A DNA stretch of 64,000 nt from Flavipsychrobacter sp. (GTDB lineage Bacteria; Bacteroidota; Bacteroidia; Chitinophagales; Chitinophagaceae): positions 124,001 through 188,000 of the forward strand of contig JAFIGV010000015.1 in assembly GCA_017849575.1 (NCBI GenBank). Direction: 5' to 3'. Below are positions 26,881-34,695 of the stretch, piece after piece. The number at the start of each line of letters is the position of its first letter. Position 1 is the stretch's first letter. The notes below the pieces were generated by a model that did no database searches, had not been told where the DNA came from, and saw only the letters and a program-made list of their open reading frames with translations. Made by a program: the position numbers and the translations under genes.

Positions 26881-27066
26881 ATGTCAAAAATTAAAGTTAC
26901 ACAGGTGAAAAGCGGCATCGACCGTCCGGAGCGGCAAAAGCGTACGCTGAAAGCGCTTGGTTTGCGCAAGCTGAACGCTTCTGTAGAAGTAGAAGCTACT
27001 CCGCAAATACTGGGTATGGTGAATGCGGTGCATCACCTCGTGAAAGTAGAGCAGGTTAATGCTTAA
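26881..27066 (+). CDS. rpmD: Ribosomal protein uL30
   Basis: From ATG 26881 the protein has 61 residues with the signature KSGIDRPERQKRTLKALGL. L30 is a small 50S protein missing in some phyla. It is the first gene of the third transcription unit, after the antisense insertion; the upstream extension of the frame to 26848 lies inside the promoter and is rejected. Confidence 0.96.
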   Translation: MSKIKVTQVKSGIDRPERQKRTLKALGLRKLNASVEVEATPQILGMVNAVHHLVKVEQVNA

Positions 27067-27168
27067 TGTCTGAACGCTGAGTGAGTCGTCAAGGCAACTC
27101 TCAGAATTATTTATCAATTTGCGAGCGGTTAAAAATTATAGTTCCGCGCAAGTCTAAAAACTTATACA

Positions 27169-27612
27169 ATGCAACTGCATAATCTCAAGCCAGCACAAGG
27201 TGCTACTCAATCAAGAAAACGTGTAGGTCGTGGTGAAGGTGGTGGTGGTACCACTGCCGGTAAGGGTAACAAGGGTCAGCAATCACGCACCGGTTATCAA
27301 TCTAAGAAAGGTCACGAAGGTGGTCAGATGCCCATTCAGCGTCGTATGCCCAAGCGTGGTTTCAAAAGTCTCAATCGCGTAGAGAACAAAGTATTTAATC
27401 TGGGTCAACTGGATTTCCTCATAGAAAAATATAGCATCACCGAGTTTACACCCGACAATTTGTACATCAATGGTCTCATTAACCGTACGGATGTTGTGAA
27501 GATTTTGGGCAATGGTGAATTGAAGACAAAGATGAACTTCAAGGTAAACGCTGTGAGCGCAAAGGCTAAAGAAGCCATTGAGGCTGCAGGCGGTACTGTA
27601 GAGCTGGTTTAA
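27169..27612 (+). CDS. rplO: Ribosomal protein uL15
   Basis: The 147-residue L15 has the Gly/Arg-rich N-terminal extension (RKRVGRGEGGGGTTAGKG) that enters the 23S core and the MPIQRRMPKRGFKSL motif. It is a late-assembly 50S protein. The gaps to rpmD (102 bp) and secY (88 bp) are moderate. Confidence 0.97.
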   Translation: MQLHNLKPAQGATQSRKRVGRGEGGGGTTAGKGNKGQQSRTGYQSKKGHEGGQMPIQRRMPKRGFKSLNRVENKVFNLGQLDFLIEKYSITEFTPDNLYINGLINRTDVVKILGNGELKTKMNFKVNAVSAKAKEAIEAAGGTVELV

Positions 27613-27700
27613 CTGATTCCCGTATTAAAAGGCGCATTTGGATAAGTGTGTCTTTTATCGTTTATTCGCAATTCATTTTTTTGATTAACAACAGTTCACA

Positions 27701-29056
27701 GTGAAGAAACTTATCGAAACGCTGAAGAATATATGGAGTATCGAAGAGCTCCGCAAGCGTATCCTATTCACATTAACACTCATTTTGGTTTACCGGGTTG
27801 GCTGTTATATTACGTTGCCGGGTATCAACCCCAACCTGCTTACACTCGATAACAACCAAAACGGCCTTCTGGGCATTTTGAATGCCTTTGCCGGTGGTGC
27901 ATTTAACCGAGCTTCGATCTTTGCACTGGGTGTAATGCCTTATATCTCGGCGTCTATCTTCATGCAGCTTGCAGGTATTGTGGTTCCACAGATCGCTAAG
28001 TTGCAAAAGGAAGAAAGCGGTCGTCGTAAAATTAATCAATACACGCGCTACATTACCGTTTTGGTAACCGCCTTCCAGGCAAGTGCCTATGTGGCCTATC
28101 TGCGTACGCAGACCGGCCGGGCTGTTGTTCCTGAATATCTTGATGCACCTTTCCTTTTCTGGCTTTCAACAGTAGTGGTGCTTACCGCCGGTACTTTGTT
28201 CGTAATGTGGATGGGTGAGAAAATTACTGATAAAGGAATTGGTAACGGTACTTCGTTGATCATCATGGTAGGTATCCTGGCTCGTCTCCCTCAGTCACTC
28301 ATACAAGAGTTTGCTGCCAAAAATATCGGTGGCGGCGGCGGCTTGCTGATCTTCCTGATAGAACTTGCCGTATTTATTGCAGTGATCGTTGGTCTGATCC
28401 TGCTCACACAAGGGGTTCGTAAAATACCGTTGAACTATGCACGTCGGATCATCGGCTCAAGTAATGCCGCCCGCGAGGTTTCCGGTTCCAGAGATTTTAT
28501 CCCGCTAAAGGTGAACTCTGCAGGGGTAATGCCGATCATTTTTGCTCAGGCCATCATGTTTATACCTGCCACCATCGCAGGTTTTGCAACCGACAATGAA
28601 AATGCAGCGAGTTTCATCCGCGCACTTTCTGACCACACTACTTTTTGGTACAATGTCATTTATGCCATTCTTGTTATTGCTTTCACGTATTTCTATACGG
28701 CATTGATCTTTAATCCTACAGAGATGGCGGATAATCTGAAACGCAACAACAGTTTTATTCCGGGTGTGAAGCCGGGCGAACCTACTGCAAATTATATCGC
28801 CACTATCATGGACCGTATCACGTTGCCCGGTGCCGTTTTTCTTGCTGTAGCGGGTATTCTTCCCGGAGTGGCTGCTTTGCTTGGCGTTACCAGCGGATTT
28901 TCAACCTTCTTCGGTGGAACATCAATGCTGATTGGCGTGGGCGTAATTTTAGACACACTGCAACAAATTGAAAGCCATTTGCTGATGCGTCAGTATGATG
29001 GGCTGATGAAGACCGGCCGCATTTCCGGACGACAGCCCGCAGCACCGGTTCAATAA
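27701..29056 (+). CDS. secY: Protein translocase channel subunit SecY
   Basis: The 451-residue protein starts at GTG and has ten membrane helices. It begins MKKLIETLKNIWSIEELRKR and has the plug/helix 2 region (GVMPYISASIFMQL) and the cytoplasmic loop with NNSFIPGVKPGEPT. SecY is the inner-membrane pore for the SecA/Sec pathway used by all signal-peptide proteins here; SecG is at 31682-31966 and SecE is not in the window. Confidence 0.97.
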   Translation: MKKLIETLKNIWSIEELRKRILFTLTLILVYRVGCYITLPGINPNLLTLDNNQNGLLGILNAFAGGAFNRASIFALGVMPYISASIFMQLAGIVVPQIAKLQKEESGRRKINQYTRYITVLVTAFQASAYVAYLRTQTGRAVVPEYLDAPFLFWLSTVVVLTAGTLFVMWMGEKITDKGIGNGTSLIIMVGILARLPQSLIQEFAAKNIGGGGGLLIFLIELAVFIAVIVGLILLTQGVRKIPLNYARRIIGSSNAAREVSGSRDFIPLKVNSAGVMPIIFAQAIMFIPATIAGFATDNENAASFIRALSDHTTFWYNVIYAILVIAFTYFYTALIFNPTEMADNLKRNNSFIPGVKPGEPTANYIATIMDRITLPGAVFLAVAGILPGVAALLGVTSGFSTFFGGTSMLIGVGVILDTLQQIESHLLMRQYDGLMKTGRISGRQPAAPVQ

Positions 29057-29129
29057 CTATATTTTTTTCTGAACAGGAAAAGTAGAAGGCTGGAAAGGCT
29101 TTCTACTTTTTCGTTTCAACCATTCTGGA

Positions 29130-29945
29130 ATGATTCATATACGAAGCAAAGCTGAGATAGAAATAATCAGGAGAAATGCCCTTATGGTAACTGCAACACT
29201 TACTGAAGTGGCGAAGATGCTGCGACCAGGGGTCACCACGCTTGCCCTCGATCAGATGGCTGAGCAATTCATCAAAGATCATGGGGGTGTGCCGTCCTTC
29301 AAGGGTTATGGCCCCTCCAGCAACCCTTATCCGTATTCGTTGTGTATTTCGGTGAACGAAGTGGTGGTGCACGGCTTTCCGGGGAGTTATGAAGTAAAGG
29401 AGGGCGACATTATTAGTGTGGATTGTGGATTTTATAAGGATGGTTATCACGGCGATCATGCTTACACCTTTGCCATAGGCGAAGTGTCTCCGGAATTGTC
29501 ACAGTTAATGCGGGTTACTAAAGAGTCTTTAGCACGTGCTGTCTCTGCCGCCCGGGAGAACAATCGTGTGGGGGATATTTCCTTTACTGTTGAAGACTAC
29601 ACCCACCGGCAGCATGGATATGGCGTGGTAAGAGAGCTTGTAGGGCATGGTGTTGGCAAGCGACTCCATGAAGATCCGCAGGTGCCCAACTATGGTCGCC
29701 GGGGCGACGGTAAAAGGCTGAAGGAGGGGATGGTATTGGCAATAGAACCCATGATCAATTTGGGTACGCATAAGGTTCATACACTCGATGATGGCTGGAC
29801 GGTAGTCACTGCCGACGGACTCCCTTCGGTGCACTATGAGCACACCACTTTAGTACGCAAAGGGGCAGGGGAGAACCTTTCGCAGTTTGGCCCGATCGAA
29901 GAGGCGGAAAGACAAAATCCTAACCTCAGCAAAGCACATCTCTGA
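29130..29945 (+). CDS. map: Methionine aminopeptidase type I
   Basis: The 271-residue enzyme removes the initiator Met. The metal and substrate residues are visible: His81, Asp98 (SVDCGF), Asp109 (HGDHA), the ELVGHGVG histidine, AIEPM and YEHTTLV glutamates. It lies 73 bp after secY and closes the cluster. The usual followers infA, rpmJ, rpsM, rpsK, rpsD, rpoA and rplQ are not here; a convergent gene starts 12 bp later. Confidence 0.97.
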   Translation: MIHIRSKAEIEIIRRNALMVTATLTEVAKMLRPGVTTLALDQMAEQFIKDHGGVPSFKGYGPSSNPYPYSLCISVNEVVVHGFPGSYEVKEGDIISVDCGFYKDGYHGDHAYTFAIGEVSPELSQLMRVTKESLARAVSAARENNRVGDISFTVEDYTHRQHGYGVVRELVGHGVGKRLHEDPQVPNYGRRGDGKRLKEGMVLAIEPMINLGTHKVHTLDDGWTVVTADGLPSVHYEHTTLVRKGAGENLSQFGPIEEAERQNPNLSKAHL

Positions 29946-29957
29946 TCGCAGCAGCCA

Positions 29958-30509
29958 CTATTCGGCCTTTATGCGGTATAGGATTTTTTTGTCGCTGAAC
30001 CGAAGAATGACGATTTCCTCCGGGGTGTAACTGGCCAGCAAATCCCCGTTTTCTTTAGCGTAGAAGGCAGCGCTGTAGCCTTGTTCTTTGGGTATCAGGG
30101 CGTCCATGCCGCTATGGTAGGAATGACGAAACAGATCTTTGCAAATCTGAATAGCCTGTTCGTAAAACCCGCGATCTTTAAGTTTGTGCCGTTTAACAAT
30201 GTTGACCCATTTTGTGTATTCCTCGGGGTTAAACCGGAAAAGACATACGGAGAATTCGTCCGAAATATTGCCATCTTTTAGGCTCATTGTTCCATCTCCC
30301 GAAATATAAAGCCCTGTGACCCCCTGTTCCGTTTCCAGTTCCATAATCCTGCACGCTCTGCAGTTGATGCTCAGATGCTCTGTCGTTATGTCCAGCCGCT
30401 CTGCTGTAAAGCACGCCGGTGTCTTCCAGTTTACAGGTTGCACCTTATATTGAGCGGAGATATTATGCCATCCGGCAATGGTAAAAAAGAGACATAGTAA
30501 GGCTTTCAT
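29958..30509 (-). CDS. Secreted protein of unknown function
   Basis: From ATG 30509 the 183-residue product has a signal peptide (MKALLCLFFTIAGWHNISAQ). The mature part has three cysteines in a C-x16-C-x2-C arrangement (ACFTAE, then NCRACRI) and is mixed alpha/beta. I recognise no family. It is the last gene after mltG on the minus strand, about 40 bp downstream of it, and converges on map. Confidence 0.65.
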   Translation of the reverse strand: MKALLCLFFTIAGWHNISAQYKVQPVNWKTPACFTAERLDITTEHLSINCRACRIMELETEQGVTGLYISGDGTMSLKDGNISDEFSVCLFRFNPEEYTKWVNIVKRHKLKDRGFYEQAIQICKDLFRHSYHSGMDALIPKEQGYSAAFYAKENGDLLASYTPEEIVILRFSDKKILYRIKAE

Positions 30510-30550
30510 AATGGAAGTTTCTGCCAAATTAAAAAAAATGCTACTTCCCG

Positions 30551-31615
30551 CTAATGAATTCCTCGTTGATTAAGCGCACGCTGATAGAGGGCCGCGTTCT
30601 TTTGATGCTCAGTGTAAGTGGACGCAAAGCGATGGGTTCCGGAAAAGTCTTCGCGGGCGCAGAAGTAGAGATAGTCGGTGCGAGGGGCATTGAGTACTGC
30701 GTCCACTGATTTTTTTGATGGCGTGCATATAGGGCCCGGGGGCAGGCCGGTGGAGAAATAAGTATTATACGGCGATGGAATGGAGGTAATTGCAGAAGTG
30801 ATACGCTTCAATGCGAAGTTGTTGGCGGCAAACCTGGCGGTGGGGTCGGCCTGTAATTTCATTCCAAGTTTCAACCTGTTGAGATACACACTTGCGATCT
30901 TCGGTTTTTCGGGGTTGTTATTCGTTTCTTCTTCTACAATGGAGGCCAGCGCTACAACTTCTGTAATCTTCAGCCCAAGGGCTTTTGCTTTAGACTTTCG
31001 TTCTTCGGTCCAGAATTGCTTATAATAGCCGGCAAACTTTGTGAAAGCTTTACCGGCGCTCGTATTCCACCAGAATTCGTATGTGTCGGGCACCACGGCA
31101 CAAAGTGCTGTATTGCTATCGAGACCAAATTGCGACAGATATACATTGTCGTTCAACATCTGCGCCATCACAACAGAATCTGCTTCCAGATTTTGACAAA
31201 CAAAGCGAATAAAGTCCGTCTTCGTCCGGAGTTTATTGATCACAAGTTTCACCGGGGTTTGCCGTCCTGAGCGCAGCATTCGGATGATATTGTAATTGCT
31301 CATCCCTTTGCCGATCCGATATTTTCCGGCATGTACATGCGCAGGGTAGTTGGCCCGCCGGGCAAGAAAATCGAACGATCTGATGTCGCGGACAAAGCCT
31401 TCCTTTTCCAGTGCGGTCAACACCTGACTGTAGGTAGCGCCGGAGGGTATATAAAAGAATGCACCCTTTCTGAAGCCGTCGGTATTGGGTCCGAATACTT
31501 TAAAGAATAGAAACGCAACCCCAAACAGAAAAACGGCAGCCCCTGCAAGTGCGGCTTTTTTCCAGCCAGACTTATTGTTGGTTTTCCCTTTCCTTTTTTT
31601 CGGCCTGCTGCTCAT
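30551..31615 (-). CDS. mltG: Endolytic murein transglycosylase MltG (YceG-like)
   Basis: The 354-residue protein has a basic cytoplasmic N-terminus, one membrane helix (about 20-41), a LysM-like segment and the YceG domain. The catalytic glutamate is E228 in ALASIVEEET, followed by the conserved YLNRLKLGMKLQADPT. MltG cuts nascent peptidoglycan and sets glycan strand length. It lies after secG in the minus-strand envelope run. Confidence 0.94.
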   Translation of the reverse strand: MSSRPKKRKGKTNNKSGWKKAALAGAAVFLFGVAFLFFKVFGPNTDGFRKGAFFYIPSGATYSQVLTALEKEGFVRDIRSFDFLARRANYPAHVHAGKYRIGKGMSNYNIIRMLRSGRQTPVKLVINKLRTKTDFIRFVCQNLEADSVVMAQMLNDNVYLSQFGLDSNTALCAVVPDTYEFWWNTSAGKAFTKFAGYYKQFWTEERKSKAKALGLKITEVVALASIVEEETNNNPEKPKIASVYLNRLKLGMKLQADPTARFAANNFALKRITSAITSIPSPYNTYFSTGLPPGPICTPSKKSVDAVLNAPRTDYLYFCAREDFSGTHRFASTYTEHQKNAALYQRALNQRGIH

Positions 31616-31681
31616 AGTTCACGCGAAAATGAAAATACCTGCTCAGCAGAACAGGTATATAAAATGATATTGGTAGCGATC

Positions 31682-31966
31682 TTATTTTTTTGCAGGAGCA
31701 CTTTTACGCACAGGTTGTTTTCCCTGTTGCAGATCCTTGGGGGTGGAATAGAACAGCACTGCGATAATGCACAAGGCTGCAATGATACCCATAGAGGTCC
31801 AGGTGCCTTTCTCCATTACATCGGTGCTTTGTTTAACACCCATCACCTGCGAGCCGATACTGCCGAACGCACCGGTAAGCCCTCCGCCTTTAGGATTCTG
31901 CACCAGAACGAAAAAAGCCAACACTGCACAAACCAGAATGATAACTATAGTGACAATCACAATCAT
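31682..31966 (-). CDS. secG: Protein translocase subunit SecG
   Basis: The 94-residue protein has two membrane helices and the conserved VLVQNPKGGGLTGAFG between them. It assists SecYE. Its start overlaps the stop of the upstream TPR-like gene by 4 bp, so expression is coupled. A basic tail (KKDLQ-type, RKSAPAKK) follows the second helix. Confidence 0.94.
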   Translation of the reverse strand: MIVIVTIVIILVCAVLAFFVLVQNPKGGGLTGAFGSIGSQVMGVKQSTDVMEKGTWTSMGIIAALCIIAVLFYSTPKDLQQGKQPVRKSAPAKK

Positions 31967-33135
31967 GATTCTTTTTCTTTTTGTAGGTCCTCTATTTTGC
32001 GTGCAAAGTAACTCTTTTTCTGAGGATTGCGCAAACTTAATTTACGATACATTTCTATGGCTTTGTCGAGCTTTCCCTGCTTAACCATGATCTCAGCAAG
32101 GGGTTCACTGGCAAGGTCTTCTTCCTTGGTTATAGAGTTTACCGCCATCTCAAAAACAGTTTCGGGTATTTCTTCATTTTCCTCTTCCAGTGCGGCAGCC
32201 AGCTTTTCTTTTTGCCACATTGTTTTCAGCGCTTTCTGATCCTGCTGCTCTTCTTTTTCCCGCTCTCCTTTGAGTTTAAAATGCATGAGCCATTCCGAAA
32301 AACTCATCACTACCATTAGCGATTGGTCGGGCTTTTTACTCTGATGATCGCCGGATAATTTGTCAGACACATGTAGTCCCTGATGTAAAAAATAGTCTTC
32401 TGTATAAATTGGTTGTATCAAAGAATCTTCTTTTCGGTTTTGGAAAAACAAGGGAATTTCTTCCTTCTTCTTTTCAGGCTTGGGTTCTTGGGCCGATGTG
32501 CCCGTTGTTGCCCCGGCTTTTGTTTGTGGCTTAGGCTCTTGAAGCTCTACGGGCGCTTCGGTAACGGGTTCTGGCGTCACCCTGGTGTCGGGTTGCACGT
32601 CTTTATTTGCAGCTTCGGTTGTTATTGGGATGGCTTCGGCCAAAGGAGATGTGATTTCAGTATCGCCGGCATTTTGCTCCGGGTCGGTATCCAATATACC
32701 TGATAGAATTTCAGACTCTTCCACGGTAGTCTTTTCGTCAACTTCCTGCACCTCAACTGGTAGAGGCAGATCGTCAAAATCGTAAAGATCGGGTTCGTCA
32801 GAAAACTCTTCGTAAAGTTCGTCGGTGTAACCCGGCAGGCCGGTCACTTCGTCGGTGGAAGAAATACGTCCGGACGACGGTGTATTGAGCGTAGCGCGTT
32901 TGTTGGTGGCAGCATCAAGATAATCATGAAACAAGACCCAGTTGCCCATATAAAGCTGCATCATATTGAGCATAGCCGGAGCAAAAGCCTGTTTTTTCTG
33001 ATGTTCGGAAGCCTCTACATACCTTGTAGGGACAAAGTATGGGTAGGTCTTAATCAGCATCGCAGCTTCTTTTCTGTCTGTGTCAGAAAGCTTGCCGGGT
33101 TGCATCAGCCAGTCTGTAATAGTGTTTGATTTCAT
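31963..33135 (-). CDS. Cytoplasmic TPR-like protein between lptE and secG
   Basis: The 390-residue protein has a helical N-terminal part (1-85, with MLIKTYPYF) and a long acidic Pro/Glu/Thr-rich middle (100-240) that is probably disordered. The C-terminal helical repeat (MVKQGKLDKAIEMYRKLS-like, 345-385) resembles a TPR unit. There is no signal peptide. Genes of this form commonly sit between lptE and secG in Bacteroidota, but I know of no defined function. It overlaps secG by 4 bp. Confidence 0.75.
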   Translation of the reverse strand: MKSNTITDWLMQPGKLSDTDRKEAAMLIKTYPYFVPTRYVEASEHQKKQAFAPAMLNMMQLYMGNWVLFHDYLDAATNKRATLNTPSSGRISSTDEVTGLPGYTDELYEEFSDEPDLYDFDDLPLPVEVQEVDEKTTVEESEILSGILDTDPEQNAGDTEITSPLAEAIPITTEAANKDVQPDTRVTPEPVTEAPVELQEPKPQTKAGATTGTSAQEPKPEKKKEEIPLFFQNRKEDSLIQPIYTEDYFLHQGLHVSDKLSGDHQSKKPDQSLMVVMSFSEWLMHFKLKGEREKEEQQDQKALKTMWQKEKLAAALEEENEEIPETVFEMAVNSITKEEDLASEPLAEIMVKQGKLDKAIEMYRKLSLRNPQKKSYFARKIEDLQKEKES

Positions 33136-33151
33136 CGTTTAGCCGCTACAA

Positions 33152-33652
33152 TTACCAATTTACAAAAGCTTTATTAAAAATATCATCCGCAAGTTGGTTG
33201 CCGATGTCTTCTATCAGTTTGGCCTCTGCCGCCTGTATGGTTTGCGTGGCCGGAAAATCTGAAAAACGGGTAAATGACTGGTTGAAGCTTGCATTATCGT
33301 CGAGGCGGTTCTTAAAATCAATTTGCACCGTAATGGTCAGACGGTTTTGCGAAGCCTGCTGTGTGTTGGAAACACCCGACACGGTTACCTGATAAAGCGT
33401 GATGGTGCCGCTGATATCATAATCGGCATTGTCGCTGTTTTGCGGTGCCAGACCTGTCTGGGAGAGAATACGATTGCGAATCTTGTTGGTAAGTGTGGCG
33501 TTGAGGGTAGGTACTACATTTTGTGCGCGGTTTTCCAACACATGTATGTTGATGGTTTTGCCGGCAATAGAAGCACCGGTAAAACTGTACACCCCGCAGG
33601 ACTGCAGCAAAATAGTGAACAAAAGCGCAGCGATGGAAAACAGATAACGCAT
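33152..33652 (-). CDS. lptE: LPS assembly lipoprotein LptE (Bacteroidota type)
   Basis: The 166-residue lipoprotein has a lipobox (LLQSC, followed by GVYSFTG), where G-x-Y-S-F-x-G is the usual start of Bacteroidota LptE. The alpha/beta domain ends with LADDIFNKAFVNW. LptE plugs the LptD barrel that places LPS in the outer leaflet. It is first in the lptE-TPR-secG-mltG run and divergent from a glycosyltransferase gene. Confidence 0.9.
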   Translation of the reverse strand: MRYLFSIAALLFTILLQSCGVYSFTGASIAGKTINIHVLENRAQNVVPTLNATLTNKIRNRILSQTGLAPQNSDNADYDISGTITLYQVTVSGVSNTQQASQNRLTITVQIDFKNRLDDNASFNQSFTRFSDFPATQTIQAAEAKLIEDIGNQLADDIFNKAFVNW

Positions 33653-33792
33653 AGGCCTCGCAAAGGTAATCGTTGCTGTCGGTGTTAGGCGGCATCAGGA
33701 AGGAAAAATTGTTGCTGGTAAATATTTGGGCGGGGTTTTTTGTACTAATAGTTTTTTATTTGCATTCTCTACTGCTTTAATCAGATGTACCG

Positions 33793-34557
33793 ATGATCTC
33801 CATAAGTGCCTGTATCATTACTTACAACGAAGAACGAAACATCGGGCGCTGTTTGCTGGCCTTGCAGGGCATCGTGGACGAAGTGATTATCGTGGATAGT
33901 TTTTCAACCGATCGTACGCGAGAGATCGCAGAAGAGATGGGAGCGAAAGTCGTGACGCGTGCATTCACAGGCTATGGCGAGCAAAAGTACTTTGCTCAGG
34001 AACAGGCGAGTCATCACTGGGTGTTATCCGTAGATGCAGACGAGGTTGTATCTGCCGATCTCGCTCAAAGCCTGCTGGCCATTAAAGTGCAGCCTCAGCA
34101 CGATGCCTATACTGTAGATATCCTGCCTAATTATTGCGGCGCATGGATACGACACTGTGGCTGGTATCCACAACCGAAATTGCGACTGTGGAACCGAAAA
34201 AAGGCGGGCATGGCCAACAGCAGCGTTCATGAAGGGGTTCAGTTTTTTGAGAAAGGCGCTAGCTTAGGCCGCCTCAAAGGTGATTTGCTGCATTATAGCT
34301 ATGCAACTATTTCTGACCACATTCGGAAAATAGAACATTATACCGAGATGGGTGCAAAAGCTGATGCCGAGAAAGGTAAGGACTGCAGCTTGCTCAAACT
34401 TATTTTCGCCCCGAAGTTTCAGTTTTTCAGAGATTACTTCTTAAGGCTCGGCTTTCTCGACGGATACTATGGCTACATCGTCTGCAAGAATTCTGCCTTT
34501 GCCTCTTTTGTGAAATATTCAAAAACACGTCAATATATTCGCCGCGGCACCAACTGA
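33793..34557 (+). CDS. Family 2 glycosyltransferase, WaaE/KdtX-like
   Basis: The 254-residue protein has the GT-A opening ISACIITYNEERNI, a nucleotide-binding IIVDSFSTDRT and a DxD motif at D81/D83 (VDADE). The later block PQPKLRLWNRKKAGMANSSVHE is typical of lipopolysaccharide core beta-glucosyltransferases. Proximity to lptE supports an LPS role (inference). The donor sugar cannot be told from the sequence. Confidence 0.88.
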   Translation: MISISACIITYNEERNIGRCLLALQGIVDEVIIVDSFSTDRTREIAEEMGAKVVTRAFTGYGEQKYFAQEQASHHWVLSVDADEVVSADLAQSLLAIKVQPQHDAYTVDILPNYCGAWIRHCGWYPQPKLRLWNRKKAGMANSSVHEGVQFFEKGASLGRLKGDLLHYSYATISDHIRKIEHYTEMGAKADAEKGKDCSLLKLIFAPKFQFFRDYFLRLGFLDGYYGYIVCKNSAFASFVKYSKTRQYIRRGTN

Positions 34558-34695
34558 GGCAATGGGTTTTGGGACTTCCTGCCGGATAAGAATCCTCAAT
34601 ATCCCGTTCATCATCAATTTTTTGGAAAAGTGGCCAAATCTGGGGATTTTTAGCAGCCTTTTTTTTGAAGAGGTCTAACCATTTATTCGTTTGTA

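Noticed and set aside
34664-34693. Promoter of the M36 protease gene (TTTG ... TTCGTTTG)
   Set aside because: It would place the transcription start at the start codon; only 7 of 8 bases match, so I did not list it as a feature.
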